From JBDWFY01 sp965275915 (GTDB lineage Bacteria; Pseudomonadota; Alphaproteobacteria; Rhizobiales; Stappiaceae), in assembly GCA_965275915.1 (NCBI GenBank), contig CBDHYI010000008.1:558001-622000 (forward strand): 64,000 nt of DNA. Reading direction: 5' to 3'. How positions within the stretch are numbered: position 1 is the stretch's first letter; every line of letters starts with the position of its first letter. The translations under genes and the position numbers were made by a program. The notes beneath the pieces are model-generated. The model was not told the origin of the DNA, made no database searches, and saw only the letters and a list, made by a program, of their open reading frames with translations. Shown here piece after piece: positions 1 through 8,999 of this stretch.

Positions 1-688
1 TGTGAACGCGAATGCCCATGTCACTTGCCAATTTTGCCGCGCCGAGCGGCGTTGCGGCGCCCGCATTGTTGGAGCCGTCGGAAAGCAGAATAACGACTTT
101 GCTTTTTGCCTTTGACTTTTCCAATCTTTTCAAGGCGATGCCGAGGGCATCGCTTATGTTCGTGGCCCGTCCGGAAATGCCGATGACGGCCTCTTCGATG
201 GTTCGCGCAATGGCTTCGACATCAAATGTAAGAGGTGCGGCAAAATAGGCCTTCGATCCAAAGACAACGAGGCCGACCCTGTCGCCGCCACGCCGTCGCA
301 CAAAGTCTGAGGCGACGGTTTTCACGGCCTGCAGTCGGCTGGTGGTTTCGTTGTTCAGCGAAAAATCCGTGCGGACCATTGAGCCGGAAAGGTCCAGCGC
401 AAGAACCAGATCTCGACCGGAGGTCGGCAAAGCCGGCGTGGGCACCAACTGGCGCGGACCGGCAAGCGCCAAAATCAGGAAGAACCAGATCAAGCCGGGA
501 ATAAGAAACCTGCTTCCGATATTGTGCACATGCCGGCTGCCTGGTCCGGACTGGGCGGCCATCCATTTTCCGACCGCTTCGGGGACGAGCAGGGTGGTAC
601 GGCCATCGTCGACGGCCGATGTCAGCCAGAAGACAATCAGGGGGAGTGGAAGAGCCAGGAAAATCCAGGGATCGGCAAAGTCAATCAT
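1..688 (-). CDS. VWA domain membrane protein (BatA-like), partial
   Basis: The C-terminal part lies beyond the left edge of the window. The start is ATG at 686-688 and overlaps the end of the DUF4381 gene by 8 bp, which suggests coupled translation. The N-terminus (MIDFADPWIFLALPLPLIVFW) is a hydrophobic anchor, and a second hydrophobic stretch (LIWFFLILALAG) follows near residue 70. After this comes a von Willebrand A fold with the metal-site motif DLSGSM and a later LLSDGSNNAG strand. BatA-type proteins are inner-membrane partners of MoxR ATPases and have a periplasmic or cytoplasmic VWA domain; their substrate is generally unknown. It is the fourth gene of the moxR-DUF58-DUF4381-VWA operon. 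The family call is firm; the physiological role is not. Confidence 0.85.
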   Translation of the reverse strand, partial: MIDFADPWIFLALPLPLIVFWLTSAVDDGRTTLLVPEAVGKWMAAQSGPGSRHVHNIGSRFLIPGLIWFFLILALAGPRQLVPTPALPTSGRDLVLALDLSGSMVRTDFSLNNETTSRLQAVKTVASDFVRRRGGDRVGLVVFGSKAYFAAPLTFDVEAIARTIEEAVIGISGRATNISDALGIALKRLEKSKAKSKVVILLSDGSNNAGAATPLGAAKLASDMGIRVH

Positions 689-1058
689 GCGTCTCCCTTT
701 GTAATTCGGTTTCAAGCAGATGCGGATCGGGCAAACCGCCGCGCGTGTAGATCCGCCCCTTGAGATCTGCCAGGAGCGCCGGATTGCTCTCTTTCAAAAG
801 ATGAAGGAGCGCGACGATCCGATCATCGGGCGGCAGGTTGCGTGCCTGTTCGATCCTGTCGTTGAGCGTGGGCGAAGGTTTTTTTGAGACCCGTTTGGTT
901 ACAAACGGCAGGAGGGCGCTCAAACAGATTGCGATCAGGAGGCCAAGACCGATCGCGGCCGCGCTGTCAGCGAGGAGACCGCCCGGTGCGTCCGAGGGCA
1001 GCCGGATGCTGTTTAATCCGGACAGAAGGTCATCTGCTGTCAGTCTGCGGTCCGCCAT
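681..1058 (-). CDS. DUF4381 domain membrane protein
   Basis: A 125-residue protein with a short N-terminal leader, one transmembrane helix at about residues 28-53 (AAAIGLGLLIAICLSALLPF) and a charged cytoplasmic tail. Size, topology and position between DUF58 and VWA genes fit the DUF4381 family, which regularly occurs in MoxR/VWA operons and may be an accessory membrane subunit. It starts almost directly after the DUF58 gene ends (1060) and its stop overlaps the VWA start. No catalytic residues are apparent. The family name rests on context and architecture as much as on sequence. Confidence 0.7.
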   Translation of the reverse strand: MADRRLTADDLLSGLNSIRLPSDAPGGLLADSAAAIGLGLLIAICLSALLPFVTKRVSKKPSPTLNDRIEQARNLPPDDRIVALLHLLKESNPALLADLKGRIYTRGGLPDPHLLETELQRETHD

Positions 1059-1059
1059 T

Positions 1060-1980
1060 TCAAATGCCTAATTGCCGCACCAAATCAGAGAGCGGTGCGC
1101 CCGCATCAATCGGGGTTTGGGCAACTCCATCGCTTTCGTCTACCGGCGATCGGTTTCCCGTACTATTCGGTGCCGGTCCGGACGCATCTTTCATTTTGGC
1201 GGAAAGTCCGACACGTAATCGTTTTCCGTCCGGAAGTTTGATCGGGTACCGGCCCGGCGGAAGATCTTTGAAACTATGGTCCCGCACAATCAAAAAGTGC
1301 GGATATCTCCTTTGAGCGAGTTCCGCCACCACATCGCGAAAACTATCGCCCGGATGGTCTAAATCCGTAGCGATGATGATATCGCTGCCTTTGGAGGTAA
1401 TTCGTTTCAGGCCCCCAAGTGCAGTCTCAAGAGATCGTGTCTTCAGGCCGCCCGCTGCATGATGAAGCGCCAGTTGATGCGCTTTGACCAGACCGCCAAT
1501 AACGGTCAACATGCCGCGGGCCCGTCCGCGGGGCGGGATGGCGATGGCGTCTCGTCCCGTTATTGCAAGCAGGCCGACCCGTCCTCCCGCTTCTACGGAC
1601 TGCCAGCCGAGAATCGTCAGGGCCTGGGCCGCGACGACCGAGTGAAAGGCACGGCGCATGCCCCACAGCATCGCGGGACGAAAATCGGCGACCAGGTGGG
1701 TTATCCTGTCCCGTTCCTCGTGGAATGTTTTTGTGTGGATTTGCCCGGTCCGTGCAGTCGCACCCCGGTCGATATGGCGGAGATCGTCTCCTGCAACATA
1801 GGCCCGGCTGTCCGCGACATCCTGGCCGCTGCCCCGTTGCCGGATCCTGAAACCACCCGGCAGGGAGACGAAGGTGTTTCCCTTTTGACGCTGTTGTAAA
1901 ATCTGAGCCCGCAGGCCGATCAGTGTTTCCGTATCAAGCCTGACACCGTCCCCCTCAAACTCAGCCGGTCGATCGTTCAT
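1060..1980 (-). CDS. DUF58 domain protein
   Basis: A 306-residue soluble protein with the DUF58 signature: YVAGDDLRHIDRGATART followed by TKTFHEERD. The usual form is Y-x-x-G-D-D-x-R-x-I-D-W-x-x-x-A-R; here the W is R. DUF58 proteins have a VWA-like fold and are encoded next to MoxR ATPases, which probably remodel them or their partners. The ATG (1978-1980) overlaps the stop of the MoxR gene as ATGA, a strong sign of coupled translation. The family assignment is firm; the cellular function is inferred only from the operon. Confidence 0.88.
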   Translation of the reverse strand: MNDRPAEFEGDGVRLDTETLIGLRAQILQQRQKGNTFVSLPGGFRIRQRGSGQDVADSRAYVAGDDLRHIDRGATARTGQIHTKTFHEERDRITHLVADFRPAMLWGMRRAFHSVVAAQALTILGWQSVEAGGRVGLLAITGRDAIAIPPRGRARGMLTVIGGLVKAHQLALHHAAGGLKTRSLETALGGLKRITSKGSDIIIATDLDHPGDSFRDVVAELAQRRYPHFLIVRDHSFKDLPPGRYPIKLPDGKRLRVGLSAKMKDASGPAPNSTGNRSPVDESDGVAQTPIDAGAPLSDLVRQLGI

Positions 1981-2948
1981 AAGGGTTCCGTTTTCTCGAG
2001 AATGTCTCTGACGATGCCCCGTGCCGTGCGACCTTCGGCAATTGCCCGCCAGCTGACGACCATACGGTGCGCCAGGGCATCGGCCGTCACTGCCTGGACG
2101 TCGGCGGGGAGTGCGTGGTCTCTTCCCTCAAGATAGGCCCGCGCCTTGGCGCACGCGGCAAGCGCAAGCGAACCGCGCGGAGAAACCGGATGATCGATAT
2201 CCTCGAGAAAAGGGGCCTGGCGGGTGGCCATGACCAGCCGCACAATATAGTCCCGCAAGGGCGGAGACAGATGAACAGCCATCGCCGATGCCTTGGCGGC
2301 CCTGAGCTCGTCGAGCTGAAGAGGAGAGTCTTGCCGGGGCTGTTCCTGTTGCTCGATCTCGACAAGGTCGAGAATTTTCCGTTCCGTTTCGATGTCCGGA
2401 AGGTCAAGCACCACATGGAGCAAGAAGCGATCAAGCTGCGCCTCCGGTAAGGGGAACGTGCCCTCATGTTCAATCGGGTTCTGGGTGGCAACGACAAAGA
2501 AAGGATCGGGCAGGGCGTGAGTTTCTCCGGCACTTGTGACCTGCATCTCGGCCATGGCTTCAAGCAATGCCGACTGGACCTTGGGCGGTGCGCGATTGAT
2601 CTCGTCAACAAGGACCAGATGATGGAACACGGGTCCTTTGGAAAACTCAAATGTGCCCGTGTCCGGATGATAGACGGGGGTTCCCGTCAGATCCGACGGC
2701 AGCAGGTCCGGTGTGCATTGAATCCGGGCAAAGTCCCCGTGAATGGCGTCCGCAAGCAACTTCACGGCTCTTGTCTTTGCCAGCCCGGGCGCACCTTCGA
2801 TGAGAACATGACCGCCCGCAAGAAGGGCGATAAGCAACTCTTCGATCAGGGCGTTGTGGGAGACGAGACCTGACTCCAGAGCCAGTTTCAGCCTGCCGAG
2901 TCTCCGTCCGTCCGTCCTGGTAGTGTCGACTGTCGTTGCCATTGGCAT
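1977..2948 (-). CDS. MoxR family AAA+ ATPase
   Basis: AAA+ ATPase of the MoxR branch, thought to act as a chaperone that assembles or activates the VWA proteins encoded beside it. Visible motifs are Walker A (EGAPGLAKTRAVK), Walker B (LVLVDEINRAPPK), the sensor stretch VVATQNPIEHEGTFPLPEAQ and a C-terminal lid with SPRGSLALAACAKA. The frame is open up to 3053. I prefer the ATG at 2946-2948, because the family starts shortly before the first helix and the preceding bases read GGGAAACGAGGCT, an acceptable ribosome site. The length is then 323 residues. It is the first gene of the operon and overlaps DUF58 by ATGA. Confidence 0.9.
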   Translation of the reverse strand: MPMATTVDTTRTDGRRLGRLKLALESGLVSHNALIEELLIALLAGGHVLIEGAPGLAKTRAVKLLADAIHGDFARIQCTPDLLPSDLTGTPVYHPDTGTFEFSKGPVFHHLVLVDEINRAPPKVQSALLEAMAEMQVTSAGETHALPDPFFVVATQNPIEHEGTFPLPEAQLDRFLLHVVLDLPDIETERKILDLVEIEQQEQPRQDSPLQLDELRAAKASAMAVHLSPPLRDYIVRLVMATRQAPFLEDIDHPVSPRGSLALAACAKARAYLEGRDHALPADVQAVTADALAHRMVVSWRAIAEGRTARGIVRDILEKTEPL

Positions 2949-3122
2949 AGCCTCGTTTCCCGGCCCGGCTTCTTGCCGGGCAGGAATTTTGCGCCTGCCA
3001 AGGTTTATATCGTATGTGCTTTGTTGCGCACCACACACCCGATGGTCGCGCATCCGGTGCGCTCACGGCAACCCCTTGCCGCGTACACTCGCTCTCCTGT
3101 CAGATTCAACAGATCAGACCGT

Positions 3123-3848
3123 TCAGTCCCTGATCAGTTTGCTCGCCGGCAGGGTGTAAATCCGCTGGTTGCCCAGGACATGGACCTGAAACCGCTTCTT
3201 GTCGAAAACAGTATGCCAGGCCGGGTCGAGTACGTTGAGACCGCCCGTCAGCGCACCAAAGGCGGGCAGCACCAGACGGTCGTCGTTGGCCGCAAAGCAG
3301 AAACGGCGGACCGATCGGCCGTAGCGCCTGATGCGGGCACAGGGGTGCAGATGGGCCGCGATTTCCCCGACAATCGCCCCTGCCAGAGGTTCGTGTCGAA
3401 AGGCCAGGGGACCGATGCCGATTTCGTCGACGGTATCGCCCGCCATCCGGTGCGGTACGACGGGATCGTGATTTCCGGCGACCCACAACCACTCCCGGCC
3501 CAGCTGCATGCGTGCGATCATGGCCATGAAGCTTTGCGGCATGCGGTGAGCGGCCTCCACATCATGAAAGCTGTCACCAAGGGCAATGATGCGGCGCGGA
3601 TTAAACTCGTTTATGACCGCATCGAGGCGTTCCAGCGTGATCGCCGTATCATAGGGCGGCAGATAATTGCCCTTGCGGGCGCAGGAAGACCCTTTCTCCA
3701 GGTGCAGGTCGGCAACGACGAGCATCTGTTCCGCCGGCCACCAAAGCGCGCCCGAACGATGCAATCCCAATTCCTCTTCGGCAACGATCGCCGGCAAAAG
3801 GCCGGGTGGGAGTGGTTGTGAATACGAGGAATGGCCTGCCAGTGTCAT
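3123..3848 (-). CDS. pdeM: Ligase-associated DNA repair endonuclease PdeM
   Basis: A 241-residue calcineurin-type metallophosphoesterase. The metal-binding motifs are in order: VVADLHLEKG, ALGDSFHDVEA and VAGNHDP, with later histidines (FRHEPL, AAHLHPC). PdeM is the nuclease partner of the Lhr-like helicase in the bacterial ligase-associated repair set (helicase, PdeM, MBL exonuclease, ATP-dependent ligase). Its ATG overlaps the helicase stop as ATGA (3845-3848), so the two are cotranscribed and probably translationally coupled. The other two members of the set are divergent at 7.4-10.6 kb. Confidence 0.9.
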   Translation of the reverse strand: MTLAGHSSYSQPLPPGLLPAIVAEEELGLHRSGALWWPAEQMLVVADLHLEKGSSCARKGNYLPPYDTAITLERLDAVINEFNPRRIIALGDSFHDVEAAHRMPQSFMAMIARMQLGREWLWVAGNHDPVVPHRMAGDTVDEIGIGPLAFRHEPLAGAIVGEIAAHLHPCARIRRYGRSVRRFCFAANDDRLVLPAFGALTGGLNVLDPAWHTVFDKKRFQVHVLGNQRIYTLPASKLIRD

Positions 3849-6382
3849 CCAAGTGCGTCCTTAATCAATTCTCCTTCGACTTCCGCAAGCAATGACTCAT
3901 TGGCCTCGCCGTGAATCGGTACGCGTCCGATTTCAAGCATAACAGGGACGGCCAGCGGAGACACCTGGTCCAGCGCTGCGTGGTCGATTTTTCCTTCAAT
4001 TCTTTTGAGGAGGAGTCCCAGCCTTGCAATATCGAGTTGGCCCGATGCCGCATCGTTCCAGGTCGCCTCAAGCAGAATATGATCAGGCTCATGTGACCGT
4101 AATACGTCATAAATAAGGTCAGATGAGACGGTCATCTGGCGGCCGGATTTTTCCTGCCCGGGAAACCGGCGTTCGATGAGGCCGGCAATTGTGGCACAGG
4201 TGCGAAAAGTGCGTTTCATGAGGCTCGATTCGGCAAGCCAGGCATCGAGATCATCGCCCAGCATGTCTTCATCGAACAGGACCGACAGAGACAGGTCGCC
4301 TCGTTTGATCAGCCGGCTGAAGTCGCCAAGGCCCCAGACCGCCAGTGCGTAATCGTTGGCGACAAATCCCATCGGCCGGGCGCGCATGCGTTCCAGACGG
4401 CGCGTCAGGAGCATGCCCAGTGTCTGGTGCGCCAGCCGTCCTTCAAAGGGATAACAAACCAGAAAATGGCGATCCGCGCGCGGAAAGGTTTCAACCAGCA
4501 ACCCGTCCGACTGGGGCAGGCGTGAAGCGTCTTTTTGGATCCCCAGCCATTCCCGCACAGGGTCGGGCAGTCCTTTCCACTCCGGAGGGTTGGCGAGCAT
4601 GCGCCGGACCCGCTTTGCGAGATAGGTTGAGAGCGGAAACTTGCCGCCCTGAAAAGAAGGGACTTTCGGCGCATCGTCGTAGCTTCTTGAGACATAGGCT
4701 TCGTTTTCCTTGATGGTTTCAAAGCGAACAACTTCTCCGCCGAAAATGAACGTGTCGCCGGGAGCCAGCGCTTCGATGAACCATTCTTCGATCTCGCCCA
4801 GCAGGCGGCCGCCGCGGCCGACAGGTGTCCGGCGGCCCTGCGATTTGGATCGGACCAGACGGACCTTCAGCATCGGTGCTTCGACGATGGTGCCGACATT
4901 CAGGCGATACTGTTGCGCCACTTTGGGGTTGGCAACGCGCCACAGACCCTCCTTTGTCGGTTTGAGGCGGGCATAACGGTCATAGGTTCTGAGCGCATAG
5001 CCGCCGGTTGCGACAAACCGGACGGCTTTGTCGAACAGCTCCCGTGTGAGATCGGCATAAGGTTCGGCCGTGATGATTTCCTCATAGAGCGCATCGGGGT
5101 CAAACGGCGCGCCACAGGCGACGCCCAGTATGTGTTGTGCAAGAACATCCAGCGCGCCTTTTCTAAGGGGCGGAGTGTCCTGTGCTCCGGCTTTTGAGGC
5201 TTCCAGTGCGGCGCGGCATTCAAGGACTTCAAATCGATTGGCCGGAACCAGAAGTGCCTTTGACGGCTCATCCATCCGGTGGTTGGCCCGGCCGATTCGC
5301 TGCGCGAGCCGGCTGGCACCCTTGGGTGCGCCGATATTGACAACCAGATCGATGTCGCCCCAATCGATCCCCATATCCAGCGAGGATGTGGAAACGACGG
5401 CCCGCAGGCTTCCATCCGCCATCGCCGCTTCCACCTTTCGCCGCTGACCGGCATCGAGCGATCCGTGATGAAGGGCAATCGGCAGATTGTCCTCGTTAAT
5501 GCGCCACAGTTCCTGAAACACCATTTCCGCCTGACTGCGGGTGTTGACGAACAGCAGGCTGATATTGTGAGCTTTGATTGTCCGGTAAAGGTCGGCAAGC
5601 GCATAGCGCGCAGAGTGGCCCGACCAGGGAATGCGGTCCTCCGAATCCAGTATCGTGATGTCCGGCTCCGCTCCGCCCCTGACTTCGACAAGATTGGCCA
5701 GCGACCGTCGGCCGGCCCGGCGGCCCTTTCCCTGGGCCACAAGGTAGGCCCTGAGATCATCCGGTTCCGCCACCGTTGCCGAGAGACCGATGGTCCGATA
5801 GTCCGGCGCGTACGCGCGCAGCCGGGCCATATCAAGAGCCAGCAGGTCGCCGCGTTTGGATGTGACAAGCGCATGCAGTTCGTCGAGAATAACCGTATTC
5901 AGGGCGCCGAAGAGCGTGTCGGCCTGCGCCGATGCCAGAAGCAGCGCAACTTGTTCAGGCGTCGTGAGAAGAATGTCGGGCGGGGCATGTTTTTGTCGCA
6001 GCCGCTTGTGAGACGGCGTATCGCCGGTCCGGGTTTCGATGGTCACCGCCAGGCCCATCTCCCGAACGGGTGTTTCAAGGTTGCGGGCGATATCGACGGC
6101 CAGTGCCTTTAACGGCGAGATATAGAGGGTATGCACACCGCGGCGGGTACGCGATCCGGGCCGTGGTCTGGGTTTTGACGTGAGATTGACGAGGGAGGGC
6201 AGAAAACCGGCCAGCGTCTTCCCGGCGCCTGTCGGCGCGACCAGCAGCACTGACTGGTGATCGCGGCCCTGTTTGAGCAGACTGAGCTGATGCGGGCGAG
6301 CCGCCCAACCCCTGCTTTCAAACCAGCGTCTGAAAACCGGGGGCAGAAGACTTTGATCTTCCTCCTCGTCTGCGCTCCTCAT
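3845..6382 (-). CDS. Ligase-associated DNA damage response DEXH helicase (Lhr-like)
   Basis: An 845-residue superfamily 2 helicase. Motifs include Walker A (APTGAGKTLAGFLP), a DELH box (VILDELHAL), GLSATV, VSTSSLDMGIDWG and RIGRANHR. The length fits the Lhr-core type linked to the repair ligase set, which is shorter than E. coli Lhr. It is expected to unwind or translocate on damaged DNA with PdeM, the exonuclease and the ligase. ATG at 6380-6382 is preceded by AGGAGC. It overlaps pdeM downstream. Confidence 0.92.
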   Translation of the reverse strand: MRSADEEEDQSLLPPVFRRWFESRGWAARPHQLSLLKQGRDHQSVLLVAPTGAGKTLAGFLPSLVNLTSKPRPRPGSRTRRGVHTLYISPLKALAVDIARNLETPVREMGLAVTIETRTGDTPSHKRLRQKHAPPDILLTTPEQVALLLASAQADTLFGALNTVILDELHALVTSKRGDLLALDMARLRAYAPDYRTIGLSATVAEPDDLRAYLVAQGKGRRAGRRSLANLVEVRGGAEPDITILDSEDRIPWSGHSARYALADLYRTIKAHNISLLFVNTRSQAEMVFQELWRINEDNLPIALHHGSLDAGQRRKVEAAMADGSLRAVVSTSSLDMGIDWGDIDLVVNIGAPKGASRLAQRIGRANHRMDEPSKALLVPANRFEVLECRAALEASKAGAQDTPPLRKGALDVLAQHILGVACGAPFDPDALYEEIITAEPYADLTRELFDKAVRFVATGGYALRTYDRYARLKPTKEGLWRVANPKVAQQYRLNVGTIVEAPMLKVRLVRSKSQGRRTPVGRGGRLLGEIEEWFIEALAPGDTFIFGGEVVRFETIKENEAYVSRSYDDAPKVPSFQGGKFPLSTYLAKRVRRMLANPPEWKGLPDPVREWLGIQKDASRLPQSDGLLVETFPRADRHFLVCYPFEGRLAHQTLGMLLTRRLERMRARPMGFVANDYALAVWGLGDFSRLIKRGDLSLSVLFDEDMLGDDLDAWLAESSLMKRTFRTCATIAGLIERRFPGQEKSGRQMTVSSDLIYDVLRSHEPDHILLEATWNDAASGQLDIARLGLLLKRIEGKIDHAALDQVSPLAVPVMLEIGRVPIHGEANESLLAEVEGELIKDALG

Positions 6383-6452
6383 GCTCCTAGAAATATCGCG
6401 GCGGGAGAAGGAGGTCGAGTGTCAATTCCGATGCGGGTTGCGCGGTGTCCGG

Positions 6453-7238
6453 TCAGCGGCTTTGAGTCCAGAGCTGGGCCGGATGCACATCGCGTTCCTC
6501 ATAACCGCTGACGCCGTTTTGCTGCGCATCGGCGAGCGCTTTTTCCGCATCCTGCAGCATGCCGTCCAGAATGTCCGGATATCGCGACAAAGCCGCTCCC
6601 ACGCTTACCGAAACGGAAACGGAATTGTTGCTGACATAGATCGGCGTCGCAGCGACAGCCCGCTGGATGGATGTTGCCAGCGTACGGATGTCCGACCGGT
6701 TGCTGAGGGCGCAGAGCAGGATGAATTCCTCACCGGCAAACCGGCACAGACAACTGTTCGGCGGTGCGTGATCGACAAGAATACCGGCAATGGTGCGCAA
6801 CACCGTGTCGCCGGCCGTATACCCGTTTTGATCGTTAAACAGTTTGAACTGATCGATATCCAGGATCATCAGTCCGTAGAGCGTGCGGTCGGATTTGGCC
6901 AGAAGCCTGCGTGCCCGCTCGAAAAAGCCCCGGCGATTGCTCAGTCCGGTAAGGGAATCGTGCGTGGCGAGAAACTGCAGCTTTTCGTTTGCCTGGTTGA
7001 GCTGTTGTCGCGTCGCAATGGCGATGCGTCCGATAAACGGGACAATTGTCAGAGGAATTACGATCGCAACGGGAATGGCCGCCGCCATCAGTCTGGCGTC
7101 GATCAACATGCAAAGGAGAATGGTCGCAACGAGCGAAAAGGCCAAAGCCATGGCCGTCAGCCCGTAGATATATTTTTCTGTTTCGCCGGGATTCCGCGCG
7201 GACCGGTTCGGCAACCAGTTATCGAATGCAAATGCCAT
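6453..7238 (-). CDS. Membrane-bound diguanylate cyclase (GGDEF domain)
   Basis: The N-terminal part has two hydrophobic segments (AMALAFSLVATILLCML; AAAIPVAIVIPLTIVPFIG), then a short linker and a GGDEF domain (HDSLTGLSNRRGFFERA; DIDQFKLFNDQNGYTAGDTVL). The active-site loop reads RFAGEEF, so the first glycine of GGEEF is alanine; AGDEF/AGEEF loops are known in active cyclases, so activity is likely but unproven. No obvious RxxD inhibitory site precedes the loop. The frame stays open far upstream (7595). I prefer ATG at 7238; ATG at 7316 is the alternative and would add 26 residues. The gene sits between the two arms of the DNA repair cluster and has no obvious functional link to it. Confidence 0.82.
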   Translation of the reverse strand: MAFAFDNWLPNRSARNPGETEKYIYGLTAMALAFSLVATILLCMLIDARLMAAAIPVAIVIPLTIVPFIGRIAIATRQQLNQANEKLQFLATHDSLTGLSNRRGFFERARRLLAKSDRTLYGLMILDIDQFKLFNDQNGYTAGDTVLRTIAGILVDHAPPNSCLCRFAGEEFILLCALSNRSDIRTLATSIQRAVAATPIYVSNNSVSVSVSVGAALSRYPDILDGMLQDAEKALADAQQNGVSGYEERDVHPAQLWTQSR

Positions 7239-7355
7239 TCGGTATGTCCAAGATATCACGAGTGATTCGCCGACCAATATGCCATGATTTGGCAACAATT
7301 TCTGCGCAAAAATCATACAATTGCGCCCCAGTCCGGACGAATTTGGAGCACAATC

Positions 7356-8372
7356 GTGACTGTTCCCGACAAGTCTTTGATGACGCTGCGACCGGAAGGG
7401 CTGTATTGCCCCACCGGCGACTTTTTTGTCGATCCCGTCGTGCCTGTTGACAGAGCAGTTATTACCCATGGCCATGCCGATCACGCCCGCGCCGGGCACA
7501 GATGGGTGGCGGCCACTTCGCAGACGCTGGATATCATGGCCATTCGGTATGGACGGAATTTTGCCGGAACCGTTGTGCCTCTTTCCTGCGGCCAACCCTT
7601 GGATCTGTCCGGCATCGAAATGTCATTGCATCCGGCCGGCCACGTGCTCGGATCGGCCCAGGTCAGAATCAGTGACGGCAGGCGGGTAACCGTTGTGTCG
7701 GGCGACTATAAGCGGCAGAGCGACCCCACTTGTGCCCCTTTTGAGGTTGTTCCGTGCGATATATTCGTAACCGAAGCGACCTTTGCGCTGCCTGTTTTCC
7801 GCCATCCGAGTCCGGAAAGCGAGATTCAGAAGCTGCTTCAGTCCATGGAGCTGTTTTCAGGCCGGACGCATCTGGTGGGCGCCTATTCGCTTGGCAAGGC
7901 GCAGCGCGTGATCGCGCTGCTGCGGGAGGCCGGATACGACAAGACCATTTACATGCATGGCGCGCTGGAAAAACTGACGAACTATTACCAGTCCCAGAAT
8001 ATCGATTTGGGGCCGGTCGCCCTGATTGACCTGAAGGTGGGAGAGTATGCGGGTGAACTGGTTCTTTGTCCGCCGGGCCAGTTGAGCACACCCTGGTCGC
8101 GGCGATTTGCCGATCCGGTGACGGCCTTTGCCAGCGGTTGGGCCAGAGTGCGGGCCCGTGCCCGGCAACGGGGCGCCGAACTGCCGCTTGTTATTTCGGA
8201 TCATGCCGGTTGGGACGATTTGTGCCGGACGGTGCGCGAGACCGGCGCGCGCGAAATCTGGGTCACCCATGGAGCGGAAGAAGCCCTTGTTCACTGGTGC
8301 AAAAATGTCGGTCTGCGCGCATTTCCGCTCAATCTTGTCGGTTACGGGGAGGATGACGATTCCAATCCGTAG
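7356..8372 (+). CDS. Ligase-associated DNA exonuclease (metallo-beta-lactamase fold)
   Basis: A 338-residue MBL/beta-CASP nuclease. The zinc motif THGHADHARAGH is present, with later conserved histidines (PAGHVLGSAQ, VSGDYKR, ISDHAGWDDL, VTHGAEEALV). It is the exonuclease member of the ligase-associated repair set. The GTG start at 7356 is chosen because GGAG lies at 7345-7348, seven bases upstream; the upstream in-frame ATG (7284) has no such site and falls outside conserved sequence. It is the first gene of a plus-strand operon with the NTF2-like gene and the ligase. Confidence 0.9.
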   Translation: MTVPDKSLMTLRPEGLYCPTGDFFVDPVVPVDRAVITHGHADHARAGHRWVAATSQTLDIMAIRYGRNFAGTVVPLSCGQPLDLSGIEMSLHPAGHVLGSAQVRISDGRRVTVVSGDYKRQSDPTCAPFEVVPCDIFVTEATFALPVFRHPSPESEIQKLLQSMELFSGRTHLVGAYSLGKAQRVIALLREAGYDKTIYMHGALEKLTNYYQSQNIDLGPVALIDLKVGEYAGELVLCPPGQLSTPWSRRFADPVTAFASGWARVRARARQRGAELPLVISDHAGWDDLCRTVRETGAREIWVTHGAEEALVHWCKNVGLRAFPLNLVGYGEDDDSNP

Positions 8373-8432
8373 ACACCTGATGTAAATGCCAATGAACAGC
8401 GGGGCACATCGCCAGGACGGCAGGACAGAACC

Positions 8433-8828
8433 ATGTCAAAAGCAGATGACCGAAAAGAAATTGAAGGCCTTTTTTCCTCTTATGCGGCAGGCTTCGATGA
8501 TTTTGACGAGGAGGCGGTTGCGGAGCTGTTCACCTATCCTGTGGTGATCTGGCAGCAGGGTCAGGGCTATGTTTTTGACGACGACGAGGAACTGCTGGAA
8601 AATATAGAAGCCCTGCTTGAGGTGTTTGAGAACGAAGAGATTGTGCAGTCGGAGTTCACGATTGAAGATCTGCACATTTCGGCCAATGTTGCTTTGGCCA
8701 GAGTTGCCTGGCAGCAGATGCGGGAAGGGGGCGAGGACGCGCTTGCCTTTAGGGCCCATTATCAGCTTCTCAGGGATGAGGACGGTTGGGTCATCGCGTC
8801 AGTGGTTAATGAGGACGACGACGAATAG
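8433..8828 (+). CDS. Small acidic NTF2-like (SnoaL-type) protein
   Basis: A 131-residue, strongly acidic protein. Its pattern (N-terminal helix with EIEGLFSSYAAGFDDFD, AVAELFTYPVVIW, then alternating strands and a final HYQLLRDEDGWVIASVV) matches the NTF2/SnoaL cone fold, which binds small ligands or acts as an enzyme. No catalytic residues can be assigned. It lies between the repair exonuclease and ligase genes on the same strand, 60 bp after the exonuclease, so it may belong to that operon. The fold is judged from sequence pattern only. Confidence 0.7.
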   Translation: MSKADDRKEIEGLFSSYAAGFDDFDEEAVAELFTYPVVIWQQGQGYVFDDDEELLENIEALLEVFENEEIVQSEFTIEDLHISANVALARVAWQQMREGGEDALAFRAHYQLLRDEDGWVIASVVNEDDDE

Positions 8829-8888
8829 CCTTGCCTGTTTGCGTTGTGCGAGACCGGGACAGGGCTTGGCTGTCGGACTTTGCTATCC

Positions 8889-8959
8889 AGGTTCAGGACC
8901 CGTTCACATCATCCAATTCTGTTTGAAAGAAGTGCGTGATATGAACGGGTCCTGAACCT
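8889..8959. repeat. Short MITE-like inverted repeat, copy A
   Basis: A perfect 18-bp inverted repeat: AGGTTCAGGACCCGTTCA at 8889-8906 and its complement at 8942-8959, extendable to 22 bp with one mismatch. The 35-bp core starts CATCATCCAATTCTG, like the ends of the longer copy at 11347-11619. It therefore looks like an internally deleted member of the same family. It sits between the NTF2-like gene and the ligase and could form a strong hairpin in their mRNA. Confidence 0.85.
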
Positions 8960-8999
8960 CAATTAAGGGTTCTCCCGCGTTATTTTTGCATGAGGCGGA

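Noticed and set aside
6383..7265. Long plus-strand frame opposite the diguanylate cyclase
   Set aside because: Antisense to a clear GGDEF domain and without recognisable features.
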